DNA of 64,000 nt from Ornithodoros turicata (GCF_037126465.1 NC_088201.1:231342258-231406257); one strand, 5' to 3'. Counted from the stretch's first letter, positions 52,652-63,815 are shown. Notes: generated by a model not told the origin, from the sequence alone. Numbers and translations are program-made.

Positions 52652-53303
52652 CAGTAGTGTGAGGGTACTCAAACCTATCCTTGTGTTGCAATTGATTAAT
52701 CAATTAAGTTTAATTAATTATAGTCGGTTTTTCATTATAAGGCTTAGAGCAAAAATGTCAATGAGAAAATTGTAGCTGGCGATATGACGTCACGAAACCC
52801 GTTGATTGCAACTTTGTACCTCTAACGGATCCTTTCTTTTTTTTTCTTTTTTGGTCTGATCCAAAGACTAACATTTGGGTTTGCAAAGAAAAAAAACGAC
52901 GGGACCTGTCGAACACGCTCGTGGAGACCCGGATCACAGGTCTCTCGAGCGTCCTGTTATCGAACCAAGACTAGTCACAGTTTTCATTGACATTTTCACA
53001 TTTTGGGTTTGACATGTTGACCCCTTGCGCGTGTGCGAAAGGACCAGCGTCGTTTTTCTTTTTTTTTTCTTTTTTTTTGGAAAACACGAAACTTTGCCTT
53101 GGAGTTGAAAAATAAAAGAAAGAGGACCCGTTAGAGGTACAGAGTCGCAATCAACGGGTTTCGTGTCGTTGCATAGCCCGCTACTTTCTGCTCAACGACA
53201 TTTAGGCTCTAACCCTTATAATTAAAATCTGATTAATTAATTTCACTCGATTAATTACTTAATTATACAAAAGAAAAATAGTTTGAGTATGGTCACACCA
53301 CTG
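52652..53303. mobile_element. long inverted-repeat element, possibly hAT-like
   Basis: Ends CAGTAGTGTGAGGGTACTC and GAGTATGGTCACACCACTG are inverted. The arms continue inward for over 150 bp with TTATAAGG(C/G)TTAGAGC and CACGAAACCCGTTGATTGC. An 8-bp duplication is not evident. Confidence 0.6.
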
Positions 53304-54875
53304 GCAAGTACTACGTGTAGAGGACGATGGTCTTCCTCTACATGAGCCCCGACCGGCGATGACGGTGGCCGATCTCCATGGCCGCGCCGGTGGAATTGAG
53401 AAGCGGGTGCTCCACGCTTCTCAGCATTGATTGGAACATCAACTCATTATGAGTATAATATCTATTTTTTCTTAGTACGTTTCCTGGTTTTCGTATGAGA
53501 CATTTCGTATAGGTCCACCAACTGTCGTCATCGCGCGGTGCTACACTAACACGGTGACTTTCTCTCTCTCGCGCGCGCGCGCGAGAAATGCCCCATGTGA
53601 CATCCCATCTTGGACCTCTTCCGCACAATCCTCGAAATCGCCGCTAGACATGTCCCTCGGACATCCATTTCCGGATGTAGACATGAGGATCTATTTCGGA
53701 CGTCCACAGCAGGTAGTGTTCCCTCTGGGATGCGTACAGGATATGTACCGTGTTATCCAGTTTCTGGACCCGATCGTCCTCCGACCTGCCACGAATCAAG
53801 CCTTAATCTTGCAATTTTGGGATTTTGCTATTCCGAATTTTAAACGCTGCGTTATTGCGACATCCCCCTCACAACTGCACTTGCTTCGCGGGGGTAGCAA
53901 ACGAATCAGAGCAACAACAACAACAACAACACGCAGACAAAAACTAATAAAACCCGCCGATAAGGCAGCCATGCGTCCTCATCTCTCTGACCGTGCCCGA
54001 TGAACCGTACACTCGTTATCGTCGTCGCCCCATTGGTTTCATTTGCATCCCAAAGGGCGCCTTTTGTTGCGTCTCCCCCCCATTGTCGTAGCACCTGTGG
54101 AAGGCGTCCGGATAATCGGCCGAGAAGATCGAAGCTTCGTTAGGAGTCCACTCATCTATGTCACCATGCAGACGCGCTGGACGCAGGTGACCATAGACAC
54201 ACGGGACGCCCTGGCGCATATTTTAAAAACAAACCTGCGCGTCCAGAACCTAATCAGCGTGTGCTGCCGCTTGAGGGCTTGGCAAAATGCCAGCTGCCGC
54301 TTCTTCTGTGTTTCGCCTTGCATTGTCTCACTCATCATCTGTTTGGCCGTCCCTTTCTCTGTGTTGGTTGGTCGGGCTCAATGAGCTGGACTGTGCTTCC
54401 AATTATTAGGCACCTCATAAGTGATTTTCTTTCTGATGCCCGCATACCGTTGAGACCGTAGGACAGCGTGCGCTGTTCTTTTTTTTTTTTTTTTTTGTGG
54501 TGTGAGTTTGTGATTTGCATGCGAGTTCAGCCATGGTCTTGCGAATCACTAAAGGAGGTGGTAGTCAGTGTACGCGGGGATTACGTCACGCGTGGTTAGG
54601 AATGTATGTACTCGTGGGTGAGTTTCAGTCCGTTGGAAAGCTGTGCGCATGAAAAAAAAAAAAGAGGTGCGCCGTTTAATTGGGAAGTGGAAATGAGAAG
54701 TCTGTAACAGTCGTTAGTGTATGGGAAAAAAACTTCGATTAATGTTTCACTGCCGCTTCACTGCTGTGCAGTGAAGCGGCCTCTTGAACGTGGTTTAAAC
54801 GGTATACCTGTGGCACTAAGACAGTGTATAAAGCATAGATTGAGAAGTTACCCGCCAAAAATAAGTCGTTACGAC
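53304..54875. other. unassigned stretch with one longer open frame
   Basis: The plus-strand frame 53554-54003 (149 codons) reads MDLFR-like and GHPFPDVDMRIYFGRPQQ segments but shows no recognised domain and ends in a CAA repeat. It starts inside a CG dinucleotide run (53571-53582). An 18-base T run lies near 54479. I do not propose a gene. Confidence 0.3.
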
Positions 54876-55842
54876 CAGTGATTTCCCCAGAAATTCACTG
54901 CTGGGGGGGGGGGGTGCCAAGCTTTCAAGGGGGGGGGGGGGGGGGTTATGCTTGGTGAAGGTTCCACTTAAGGAATTTTTCTTAGACACGGAAAGAATCG
55001 TGGCACAATGGTGACATCTCTGCAGAGGTTTCCCGTTTTATTTCTACATGTTACTACGTTAGAACGCAGTACATTAGAATACGTGGTGGTGGTGGTTGGT
55101 AAAATAACAAGGGGAGGTTGAATTCGCGCAAGCGAATTCTGCTACCCCCCAAAAAAAAGAAAGACGGTACACCCCAAAGCAGAAAAGAAAAAAGAAAGGA
55201 AACGGTACGATTGCACCACAGGATGTGCGAGCGCACCGCAAAAGCTCACCGGGGTGAGCGTCTCGACCGCGACAACGCAGGACCGAGCGCGCCGTTCACA
55301 TCCGCCGTAATGTCCACGCTCCGTCTAGTATAGAGTTTCTAGTCCACATTTCACAATGAAATTGACAAGAGCATTGAAGGCCGCGTCCCTGTGGTTAGCG
55401 TCCCATACGCCTAAGACTTTCTCTATGCTGAAGTCCCTGCTGTCGAGATGGCCAAGGGTCAGCCTCAAGATGCCTCTTTGTGCAGCATGTTTTGGACAAT
55501 GCATGATGGACAATGCATGGACATTAGAATACAGATTCATTATGAACGGCATTTCAACATTAAGATGCATAATCACACGACGGACAAAGACTAGCACCTT
55601 GTCTCACGAAGCTCAATGAATACCTAGCACACAGATTGGACAAATGCATGGTACGATCATCTGCATGACTGTGGTCCAACAGCCCAAGTTTGACAGTACA
55701 GGATGTAATTCGCTGCACTGGACTCTCTACCAGAACGTGTTGGTGGCCGAGCTGGGTGGGGTCACCTGAGAAATTTCAGGGGGTGTTGCAAAAATGCAGA
55801 GGGGGTGTACACCCCCCTAGGGGGGGTGTAGCGAAATCCCTG
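54876..55842. mobile_element. hAT-like element with exact target duplication
   Basis: Left end CAGTGATTTCCCCAG and right end GCGAAATCCCTG are inverted hAT-type ends. The 8-bp duplication GTTACGAC is exact at 54868-54875 and 55843-55850. G runs of 12 and 17 bases lie near the left end (54903-54914, 54929-54945). No hAT transposase frame is recognisable; a LINE remnant lies inside. Confidence 0.88.
55325..55640 (-). pseudogene. LINE ORF2 C-terminal remnant inside the hAT-like element
   Basis: The 90-residue minus-strand frame contains IMHCPKHAAQR, LGHLDSRDFSIEKVLGVW and ends NALVNFIVKCGLETLY. This lines up with LRQLDSRPFSLPKLLGPW and ALLTFLDTIGLRSLL at 11957-12205. The Cys/His motif has partly decayed. 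Confidence 0.72.
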
Positions 55843-55850
55843 GTTACGAC

Positions 55851-56640
55851 TCGTAACGACACAACGCAACGACTCAACTCGTAACTTGCGAGTTGAGTTA
55901 CCGTGTGAAAAATGTAACTTATGAAAAATGTGTGACTTGAAATGAAAAATGTAACTTATTACCGTGTGAAAAATGTAACTTAAATGTAAGTTAATAATGA
56001 AGTTCGTCAGCCTGAAATGTAACTCGCAGTTACGGAGTTACTTCAAAAAAAAAAAAAGAAAGAAAGAACGAGTTACTTCCAAGTTACTTCGGACACAAAA
56101 TAGCACTACACAGGTGCAGCGCGCGTGCGCAGTTGAGTTCGACCTTGAGTTGCCTGCTGAGGAGTGCAACACGCTTAGATATGACAATGAAAAAACGGCT
56201 AGGATAGTTTAGGTTACGCTTTAGTTAAACTTATTTACGCTTAGGTTAAAACGCTTAGATAGTTTTCGTTTATGTTCAAAAATTTGAACGCTTTGCATCT
56301 TACTCCCTGTGTGTGCACAATGATTCAGCTTCATTTCAATGGCAGCGGTTCTTACTTGCTGAATAGAATACTGCCATTGATTGAATATCACGTTCTGTGG
56401 CATAAAATTCCACGAAAGAACCGGAGACAAAGCAAGAAAATAAGTGGATGTGAGTGAAAATCGGATTAAAAGTAACTTGGAACTTAGCTGAAGTTACTCT
56501 GGCAAGGTTACCTGAAAAAGAAACGAGTTTCTCTGAAAGTTACCACGTTAAGTTACCACAAAAGTACCGAGTTAAGTTACAAGTTACCAAACAAAGGAAC
56601 TTAGTTATATAGTAACGAGTTACTTGTAACTGCATGGTTA
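55851..56640. repeat. GTAACT-rich repeat region
   Basis: Dozens of GTAACTT/AAGTTAC/GAGTTAC motifs in both orientations, including GTGTGAAAAATGTAACTTA twice. TCGTTACGAC at 54866 continues the pattern on the far side of the hAT insertion, so the hAT element landed inside this repeat. It is similar in style, not sequence, to hAT-G. Confidence 0.6.
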
Positions 56641-56808
56641 CCTCGAACTATGGTATAAAGATGGGACCTAGGTCTTTATTTTAACACGGAGGTTTCTCAG
56701 ACAGGAACAGTGCGTAAAGAGCAGTTTGAGCTATTCGTGCTTCTGCTGAGACAGTTACAACGAAGCGGTGCAATACACTGGGGAACTACTCAATTTCGTG
56801 TTAAGCTG

Positions 56809-57197
56809 CACTGTAAACTGGAAAACACCCTTATGGGTGTAAATGGCTTGTCCTATAACTGACACCTCTTTTTACACCGTACATGGTCTGGAACACCCTT
56901 TTTAGAGGGTGTATTCCGTGTAAATCACCCCTGGAAAGGGCGCTTTTCTTTGAAAATGCCCTCCTTTGCACCCTTTAAACACCCTTCTAGGAGGGTGTAA
57001 GATCGTTAAACACCCTCCTAAAAAGGTGTATAAAGTGTGCAAAAGGCGGCATTTTCAAGGAAAAGCACCCTTTCAAAGGGCGTTTTGCACGGGATACACC
57101 CTCTAAAAAGGGTGTTCCAGACCATACGGTGTAAAAAGAGGAGTCAATTATAGGACAAGCGATTTACACCCATAAGGGTGTTTTTCAGTTTACAGTG
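56809..57197. mobile_element. foldback MITE FB-C
   Basis: Complete copy with CACTGTAAACTGGAAAACACC / GGTGTTTTTCAGTTTACAGTG ends; TG is duplicated at the two flanks. Confidence 0.85.
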
Positions 57198-57227
57198 TGC
57201 TTTCTCTACCGGAACGATTAGAACTTA

Positions 57228-57307
57228 GACGGGCGTCTCGGTGCCCGATCTGATAGGTTAAAAGGGTAAGGTTCTACCCACTGTACCGTTTTGAGCTACC
57301 CGAGCTT
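57228..57307 (-). pseudogene. decayed tRNA-Lys relic
   Basis: On the minus strand GGTAGCTCA, a preserved CCCTTTTAACCTA anticodon region and a diverged 3' arm (GATCGGGCACCGAGACGCCC) follow the tRNA-Lys order. The B box is lost. Confidence 0.7.
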
Positions 57308-57403
57308 ACACACTGGACGAATGCTTATTAAATCTCCAAAAAATACAGAACTGCTCATATCCATGTTGCAATACCAGCCCCGATGACCCAAAACGAGAAG
57401 AAT

Positions 57404-57453
57404 GCTCGAACGGAGACTCGCACCGCCACGACCATTAGGTTAAAACGCGGTGG
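57404..57453 (-). pseudogene. tRNA-Lys 3'-half relic
   Basis: GTTTTAACCTAATGGTCGTGG, then GTGCGAGTCTCCGTTCGAGC, match the anticodon loop to acceptor region of tRNA-Lys. The 5' half is absent. Confidence 0.68.
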
Positions 57454-57555
57454 TATTATTATAAGAAATCAGAAAACAAGAACATACACATTACGAAATA
57501 TCTCAATTTCTTGTTGCAAGATCATCCTGTATATAAGTACTCAAAATGACAACAT

Positions 57556-57628
57556 CGCCCGAACAGGGACTCGAACCCTGGACCGTTAGGTTAAAAGCCT
57601 AACGCTCTACCGACTGAGCTATCCGGGC
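57556..57628 (-). tRNA. tRNA-Lys(UUU), diverged solitary copy
   Basis: Full 73-nt cloverleaf with UUU anticodon. The T stem reads CAGGG/CCCTG, a compensated pair change relative to CGGGG/CCCCG, so the stem is maintained. A TTTT run lies about 9 nt past the gene on the minus strand. Flanks are not array spacer. Confidence 0.92.
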
Positions 57629-57724
57629 TTTTTTTCCCAACAGGTAATAACATTTATTTAGAGACATTAAAATAAGCTATGACTAAAAGGCTCATGAGTG
57701 ATGGATGATGGATGATGCACACTA

Positions 57725-58835
57725 GGCTTCTTCGTTCTCGGGTTAAACCCGATTTTTCACGATAGTTCTCCCCGAACAAGTTTTCAAGAGTTCGGGTAAA
57801 ACCCGATATCTACCCGAAATCCTTTCGGTTCTTCAACTTGTGGTTGTAGGTAAGCCATCGGAAAAGTACATCGTAATATCAGCAGCAAAGAGAGCTATTT
57901 GTATCAACATATTTGTACTCATTTTATAATCCCCTCCTGCAGGAGAAGAAAGGAGAAGCTTTTGTGGTCACGGACAAGTGTTTTGAATACCACGGTCATT
58001 TACTGGCCCAGTTTCGAGCGGGAATATCGTTTCACCCGAAAATTCCCCGATGACATATCAAACAGAGATCGAATTCGACCCGATTTCTAACCGAGTTCTC
58101 GTGTGTATATAGCACCCGATTTTTATCCCCCCCCCCCGAATTTGAAAAATCCAGTGATGGCCACTAACTACTTCTACAGTAGTTTAACTATAACTACTAA
58201 CTACTTTGTGATTGAGTAGTTTAACTAGTAGTTCAACTACTTTTCAGGGGAGTAGTTAAAACTACTTTTTTAACTACTGCAATGTAGTTTAACTACATCT
58301 ATAACTACTTAACGTTGTTCACCAACACCAATCCTTTGTAGTGTTCTTGGGCACCTAAATACGAATCACAAGCAATAATAAACTTTGGCTCAAGCCATTG
58401 CTACGATCGTCAAATACAAAGCTTGCGGCGGGATTCTCTCTGTGCCTACGCGATAAACTAAGTTGCAGAATTATTTCACAGCAAATGAGACTTTTACTAG
58501 ACGAGCATTAAAAGTGAAGATTTAGTACACATGCACTAACACAATTGCTCTGCACCTCCGTTCTCATCAAACAAGTAGCTCAAGGTAAAAGTCGGAAGCA
58601 CAATCGTGCCGTAAAGCTTGCGGCACAATCAGAAGTAGTTGGCGCCTTCAGTAACCTAACTACTGTAGTTAACTGCTTAAAATAGTAGTTTAACTAGTAG
58701 TTGCCACTACATTTCTGCAAGTAGTTGGTAACTACTTTTTAACTACAATCAGATAGTTTAACTAGTAGTTTAACTGCATGTGGTTAACTACTGGCCATCA
58801 CTGGAAAAATCATAAAACCCGAAAACGGAGAAGCC
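57725..58835. mobile_element. MITE with GGCTTCTTCG ends, host of hAT-G
   Basis: Ends (TA)GGCTTCTTCGTTCTCGGG and AAACGGAGAAGCC(TA) are inverted and TA-flanked. The interior has ACCCGAT/ATCGGGT motifs. It is interrupted by hAT-G at 58152-58803. Confidence 0.72.
58152..58803. mobile_element. hAT-G, copy 2, nested
   Basis: Starts CAGTGATGGCC and ends GGCCATCACTG, with an exact GAAAAATC duplication at 58144-58151 and 58804-58811. It is largely the reverse complement of 1070-1650, with extra interior sequence. Confidence 0.92.
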
Positions 58836-59132
58836 TATCAGCACACAGTATAGCATCCGAATACACAGGATATAAAAATTACAGGGTACACAACACGCAG
58901 GTCACACGTACAGAGTAATAATTTACATAGAGGACAGCGATTCACACAGATGTTCTAAGCACGATGGTGCTTCCAACTGGTGCATGCAGCATAACTTCAG
59001 CCACGTTATTTCAACCTTAAAATACTGCATGAGCGCCACCTATAGTTCTCTTCATTTCTGTCTGCCTTACGCAGCTTCCGAACTCGGTCGTGGTGGGTTA
59101 TTCTATAAGAAAGCACAAAGAACACACGTATA

Positions 59133-59530
59133 CACTCTAAATGTTTTCACACCTTTAAATGTGTTATAACGTGCATGGCGCACGCCTGTTTAGGTGTAAT
59201 TTTGGTTACATCATAATGGAGCACGGTTTCGCACAAATTTTCTTTACTCGAGTGTTGTCTGTCCTCCAAAAATTCAGTCTTGCAACATCTCGACATTGTT
59301 CAACAGTATTAAAGACACTTGCGCGTGTCGATTATCGATAACGATGCATATATGCATTAGCTCGTACCTACGATATCCAAGACATAATGAAATCAAGATT
59401 TGCACTGACACTTGATCTTTAGTAATGCTTTCCGAATTTTGTAAAATATCATCCTGGAGATGCAATGTTACGCAACCAGGTTGAATGTTCATAGCGCACA
59501 CCTTTAAAGGTGTGAAAAAGTTTAGGAGTG
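59133..59530. mobile_element. FB-K element, uninterrupted copy
   Basis: TA-flanked CACTCTAAATGTTTTCACACC start and ACACCTTTAAAGG...AGGAGTG end. The core matches 22298-23063 in reverse, including GATATCCAAGACATAATG. Confidence 0.75.
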
Positions 59531-59677
59531 TACACGCACGTTACGAAATATCTCTATTTCATGTTGCAAGATCGCCCTCTGATGGTCGGTAGTGCGGGCA
59601 ATGGAGATGGATGTGCTCAACATCCTTCCGGGTCAACTCACCGCTGTGACGACATCTAGGAGAGGAGTCAGTTTATT

Positions 59678-59765
59678 TTTTTTTATTATTATTATTCCGC
59701 GTTAGCGCCGCGAAGCAGCGGTGGCTATACGAGCGTCGCGTAACGTGGACAGATGAAGAGGGAGC
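59678..59765 (-). mobile_element. Ruka-type SINE 3' fragment
   Basis: On the minus strand the SINE tail (CATCTGTCCACGTTACGCG, ATAGCCACCGCTGC, TTCGCGGCGCTAACGCGG) ends in AAT repeats. The head and body are missing. Confidence 0.65.
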
Positions 59766-60053
59766 AATCCTTAAAAAAAAGTACAATTTTCTACATTATA
59801 GGACATCCTGAGCGATGGGCAAGACACGTAAAGAACACAACAGAAAGGCTCATAGGGTGTATCATGGAGTTTATCCATCAACTAGACTCCATCTATACGC
59901 CATTTATATCCAGGATTTGCTACCCATCTAGGTAGAGCTGTATTGCAAACACATTTCTACCGAAAGCAATGTTACCTCCTGTGTGATTGATTAATTGATT
60001 GATTATTTAAAAGAAAACCAGGGAGTACCTCCTGTGTCTTCTTAGCTGCACAT

Positions 60054-60376
60054 ACGTGGAACATTATGCGAAGATGATGAAGGAAGGATGAAAACACAAG
60101 AAAGAACTAAAGCGTCTGGAGCAATCCAGTGGACGACAGGAAGTCCACGAACAGGTGAAGAACCCGACAATGGAGCACAGGATCTTCATAGGGGCCAATG
60201 AGTACCTGCTATGTCTTCTTAGCTGCACTCATTGGCCCCTGTGAAGACCATGTGCTCCATCGTCGGGTTCTTCACCTGTTCGCGGACTTCCTGTCGTCCA
60301 CTGGATTGCTCCAGACGCTTTAGTTCTTTCTTGTGTTTTCATCCTTCCTTCATCATCTTCGCATAATGTTCCACGT
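60054..60376. repeat. near-perfect inverted repeat, 150-bp arms, at a LINE 5' junction
   Basis: Arms 60054-60203 and 60227-60376 are reverse complements with only a handful of mismatches. The right arm continues into a LINE 3' UTR, and its reading frame ends VLHLFADFLSSTGLLQTL before a stop, like the LINE C-terminus at 11957-12205. Confidence 0.85.
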
Positions 60377-60905
60377 GCAATGGGGTATAGGTAGGGTTGC
60401 CACCAGGCCGGTATTATACCGGCACGGCCGGTTATTTGCTTCCCCTGCCGGTTGCCGGTAGGAAGATGATACCGGCAGCCTTTTGCCGGTATTTGTGGCT
60501 CAAGACCTTTCATAAGGGCTTTTACGGGGTTTTTCCTTCAACATTCCACTACAGCTTGAATAAATCTGGAGCACAGACGAAACTCCGCAGTCACCAGTCG
60601 TTTTCTTAGTTATTCATTATTATTATTATTATTATTCATTGTTATTCATTACGTCTTGTGTTCGGAGGGTACAAGAGCAGTGGTTGTGTAAAGCTGTTCG
60701 TGGTTGTGTCGAGCCAGCTAGAACGTTCCTCACCCACTTTCCCTTTCCCACGAGCCTTTCCCCCTTTCCCTCTATTCCAACCTCCTCTCCCTCAGCCGGT
60801 ATTTTTCACTCCGAAAGGTGGCAACCCTAGGTATAGGGTACCGCACCACCGCGGTGAAACACACCATCTCATCGTCATCATTTATTGTTGTTGTTGTTGT
60901 TGTTG
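60227..60905 (+). mobile_element. 5'-truncated LINE, interrupted by a hAT-like MITE
   Basis: C-terminal codons, then GTGCAATGGGGTATAGG, the insertion at 60392-60829, then TATAGGGTACCGCACCACC, the hairpin ACCGC...GCGGT and a (GTT)n tail ending about 60903. Same clade as the LINE at 11888-12318. Confidence 0.75.
60392..60829. mobile_element. hAT-like MITE with GGTTGCCACC ends
   Basis: TAGGGTTGCCACC and GGTGGCAACCCTA are perfect 13-bp inverted ends. The 8-bp duplication GGTATAGG is exact at 60384-60391 and 60830-60837. CCGGTATTATACCGG and ACCGGC motifs cluster at the left end. Confidence 0.9.
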
Positions 60906-60999
60906 TCTTGTGTGTAACAGCAGAGTAGACACAAACTACAAAGTACAAACTGTCGTTCCACCTTCTTTTCTCGAGTGCAGGAAGGAGTTGGTGACAGAG

Positions 61000-61075
61000 A
61001 TTGGGGAGGGGAGGAGTTAGCATGCTTTCTGGGCCAACTTGAAGCGGAACTGCTGTGCCGACATTACTTACAGAT
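61000..61075 (-). mobile_element. diverged Ruka-type SINE body fragment
   Basis: TGTCGGCACAGCAGTTCC followed by AAGTTGGCCCAGAAAGC on the minus strand follow the SINE body order. No head or tail. Confidence 0.45.
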
Positions 61076-63119
61076 CCGCCTCCTTCTAAAATCCGTGTCG
61101 ATAAGCAACGCCATTTCCTCGTTCCCGTGGCACCCCAGTTTTGCAAATGCACGCGCGCAAATCATAGCCCACGTACTAACGCACGCACACGTCGTCCCAT
61201 CTTCATTCTTAAAACATCGTCGTCGAGACACTTTGATTTACGCGGACGACCATTACGCCGCCATCGTCCGTCAAGACGCTGCAGTGCAGGAGCATCGAGA
61301 AATTACTCTCCTGAAATGCTTTTCAAGCTTGGGCTTCTGCAAATGCATCGAGCAGAGCGCCCCCCCCCCACTTGAGAAACGGCCCTACGTTATACTATTA
61401 CACTGCCTCTGTCCCGTCAAACTTGACGTCTTTTCTTCTGCATCGTCCCCTCCTATATATTTGAGACGCGTTTGATGTCTTCTGACGGTAGTGCAACCCG
61501 CGGAATCTTTAGGCTTAGGAATGCGCCGTCATTGTGTGTTTCTGCAGTTCGCATCTACTTGCGGTTGACGCTGGCGATAAAAAAAAAGAAGAAGAAGAAG
61601 AAAAGAAAAGGGGGCTATTTTCTTCAGTACGCCGTAGTGTGTCAGATATGGCCGTTAGCGCTAAGCCTATATTTCTGAGAGGTGCTGAAACGCGTTGCGT
61701 GGGTCTGGAAATGGGCGTTGTGTTTGTGTTCGTTGCGCGGACAGACATGTCGGGTTGTGGATCATACGTGACGTAAATATTTCATTGATATGAATATTTG
61801 ATATAATATTGATTTGTGGATTTTATTCAACTAAAAAGCAACGCGTCCTTCGCGGTAGGCGAAAACTTGCAGTGAACTTGGGGGACATGAGTATATACAC
61901 GTTCACAAACGCAGACATTCACAGACATTTTAGCGCGCTTCTAAAAAAAAAATAAAATAAAAATCTTAATAGGAGTATAATACTCATGAATCCATTGAGG
62001 CTCTTTCTGCGTGGCTCTTCCTTCGCGAATTCAATAATGGAATATACTCCGATCTGATACTGCAATCACAACCGACCCACCCAGCTTTCGGTACCAAACT
62101 TTACGGTTTACATATCAAACAATCAACATAAAAACAACAAGAAACAAACAAACATATCAAACATTGCGGTATAAGCATTACAATACTACTTTGTAGTACA
62201 ATGAACATGCTGGTTTATTTTTCTTCGAAGCGTGCTTACTTTCTTTATCGCGGCTCGTTTCTTATTCGTGTATCACTTCGCTATATAATGTCCTCCCTAG
62301 TGACATTTAAGAGGAGATCGATTGATCGATTAATGTATCGATTACTGATTTTATGTTTCATAATTTACTACCAGTTGTGGGAACCATAACTTATATAATG
62401 ATAGGGTTATGCTTATCAGATGCGGTACACGCGGAGTTCACGTCCTCGCGGATCTACCAAACCCCTCAGGATTACATGCACGGGTGCGCATATCAAAAGA
62501 AATGAAACAATAGATGAATAAATAAATATAGAAACCCGACAGTGATGTCAGCGTGACGTCACTCTGAAACTGATTGTGACTCGTCGAGTCACTTCGACGT
62601 CGAAGCTTCTGACGAAGCGTGGCCTCCACTTGTACCGATTTTTATAACCCTACAGTTATCATCATTTAAATAAAATTGTTATTTGTCAACTTGCTACGGA
62701 TTACTGACGTTCTAGATCATCGTAAGCTCCCGACAGAGTATCGCTTATTTTTACTTCTGTATTACTTTTCGGCTGTCTGGATTCCCCTTTCCCGTTACTA
62801 TTATCTGCACAGTGTGTCTGCCTTAGCTACGGACAGAATGTTATACAAGGCGAAAACGTAGTTTATTATCATTTCTTTCAATGACAGTGAATGGCGACAT
62901 ATATTGTGTCTTAATCTTATCTACAGTCAGTGCGTTCATTCCATCGCTTTCGGATCGTCTTAATAAGGAACCACCTCATGAATTAGTTCCTTATTTTCAT
63001 ACACATTAGCTTTTTCCCCTATTTGTCTTGTTTCTTCCATGGGCTTTTGCGCTTGCGCTGTTTACCTTCATAAGCGCCGCATTTTTGCTGATTCTCATTT
63101 TTTATTTCTTATATTTATT
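61076..63119. other. unassigned stretch
   Basis: Several overlapping frames near 60975-61475 and 61472-61776 have no domains. A purine run lies at 61581-61612. No gene, RNA or complete transposon recognised in about 2 kb. Confidence 0.3.
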
Positions 63120-63382
63120 TATTTATTTATTTATTTTGTTTGTTTTTCTTTCTTTCGCCCTCTTGTGCTTTCTCCCTGACCGTGACAGTATATTCCCTTG
63201 ACCTTCCATATAATGTGCATCATTATATTCTATGACTTGTTCTGATGTTGTCGCCACGTATGATATTCAGATTGTTTCCGGGAGGCCCCACCTCTAGCAA
63301 TGCTACGGGGCCCCTACTGTATACTGTGTATGGCATAACTAATAATACGATTGAATTAACTGAATTGAATTGAATTGAATTA
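63120..63382 (+). mobile_element. LINE 3' end with GAATT tail
   Basis: The 3' UTR holds GGGAGGCCCC...CGGGGCCCC (a stem) and ends in GAATTAACTGAATTGAATTG, that is (GAATT)n, at about 63350-63382. The 5' boundary is uncertain and the element may extend further upstream. Confidence 0.55.
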
Positions 63383-63564
63383 AGTGGGTCACCTTAACTC
63401 AGCACTGGCAAACTCCTTGGACGTCGTCAACATTAGTTTTGACTAACAACCTGTTAATCGTGAAAGATAAAAGTTCGGCGCAATCAAAATTGCTGTTACC
63501 TGTATGCGCTATTGCCGTTGCGGCACGTAGTGTTCTAACGCTACAGAACGAACAGCATGACCTA

Positions 63565-63815
63565 CTGGCCCCGCTGCGTGCTGAAGACTGTGAGGTGGTG
63601 GGTTGCAGTCCAGCCACCGGTTGCGCTGTCTGAGGTTTTCCCTGTATTTTCCGGCACACTTCCCATACATGTCGGTATACCGTTCCCCCTGAAGTCAGCC
63701 AAGGACGCACACTAACCCCCCTTGTACATCACTCCCTCCTGCTGTCATCTGTGCACGCTTGTAGGCTGCTCGCAGCCACAGTTTCTTCGCGGCGCCTAAC
63801 GCGGAATCAAGCAAA
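63565..63815 (+). mobile_element. Ruka-type SINE
   Basis: Diverged head GGTGGTGGGTTGCAGTCC (B box decayed), then CGCTGTCTGAGGTTTTCCC, CCTGAAGTCAGCCAAGGACG, TCCTGCTGTCATCTG and the GTTTCTTCGCGGCGCCTAAC tail with an A run. Confidence 0.85.

Noticed and set aside
53554..54003. 149-codon frame as a host gene
   Set aside because: No recognised domain, starts in a CG dinucleotide run and ends in a CAA repeat; no splice context or paralogue seen.
60229..60513. 94-codon minus-strand frame
   Set aside because: It reads the antisense of the LINE inverted repeat and of a hAT-like terminus.
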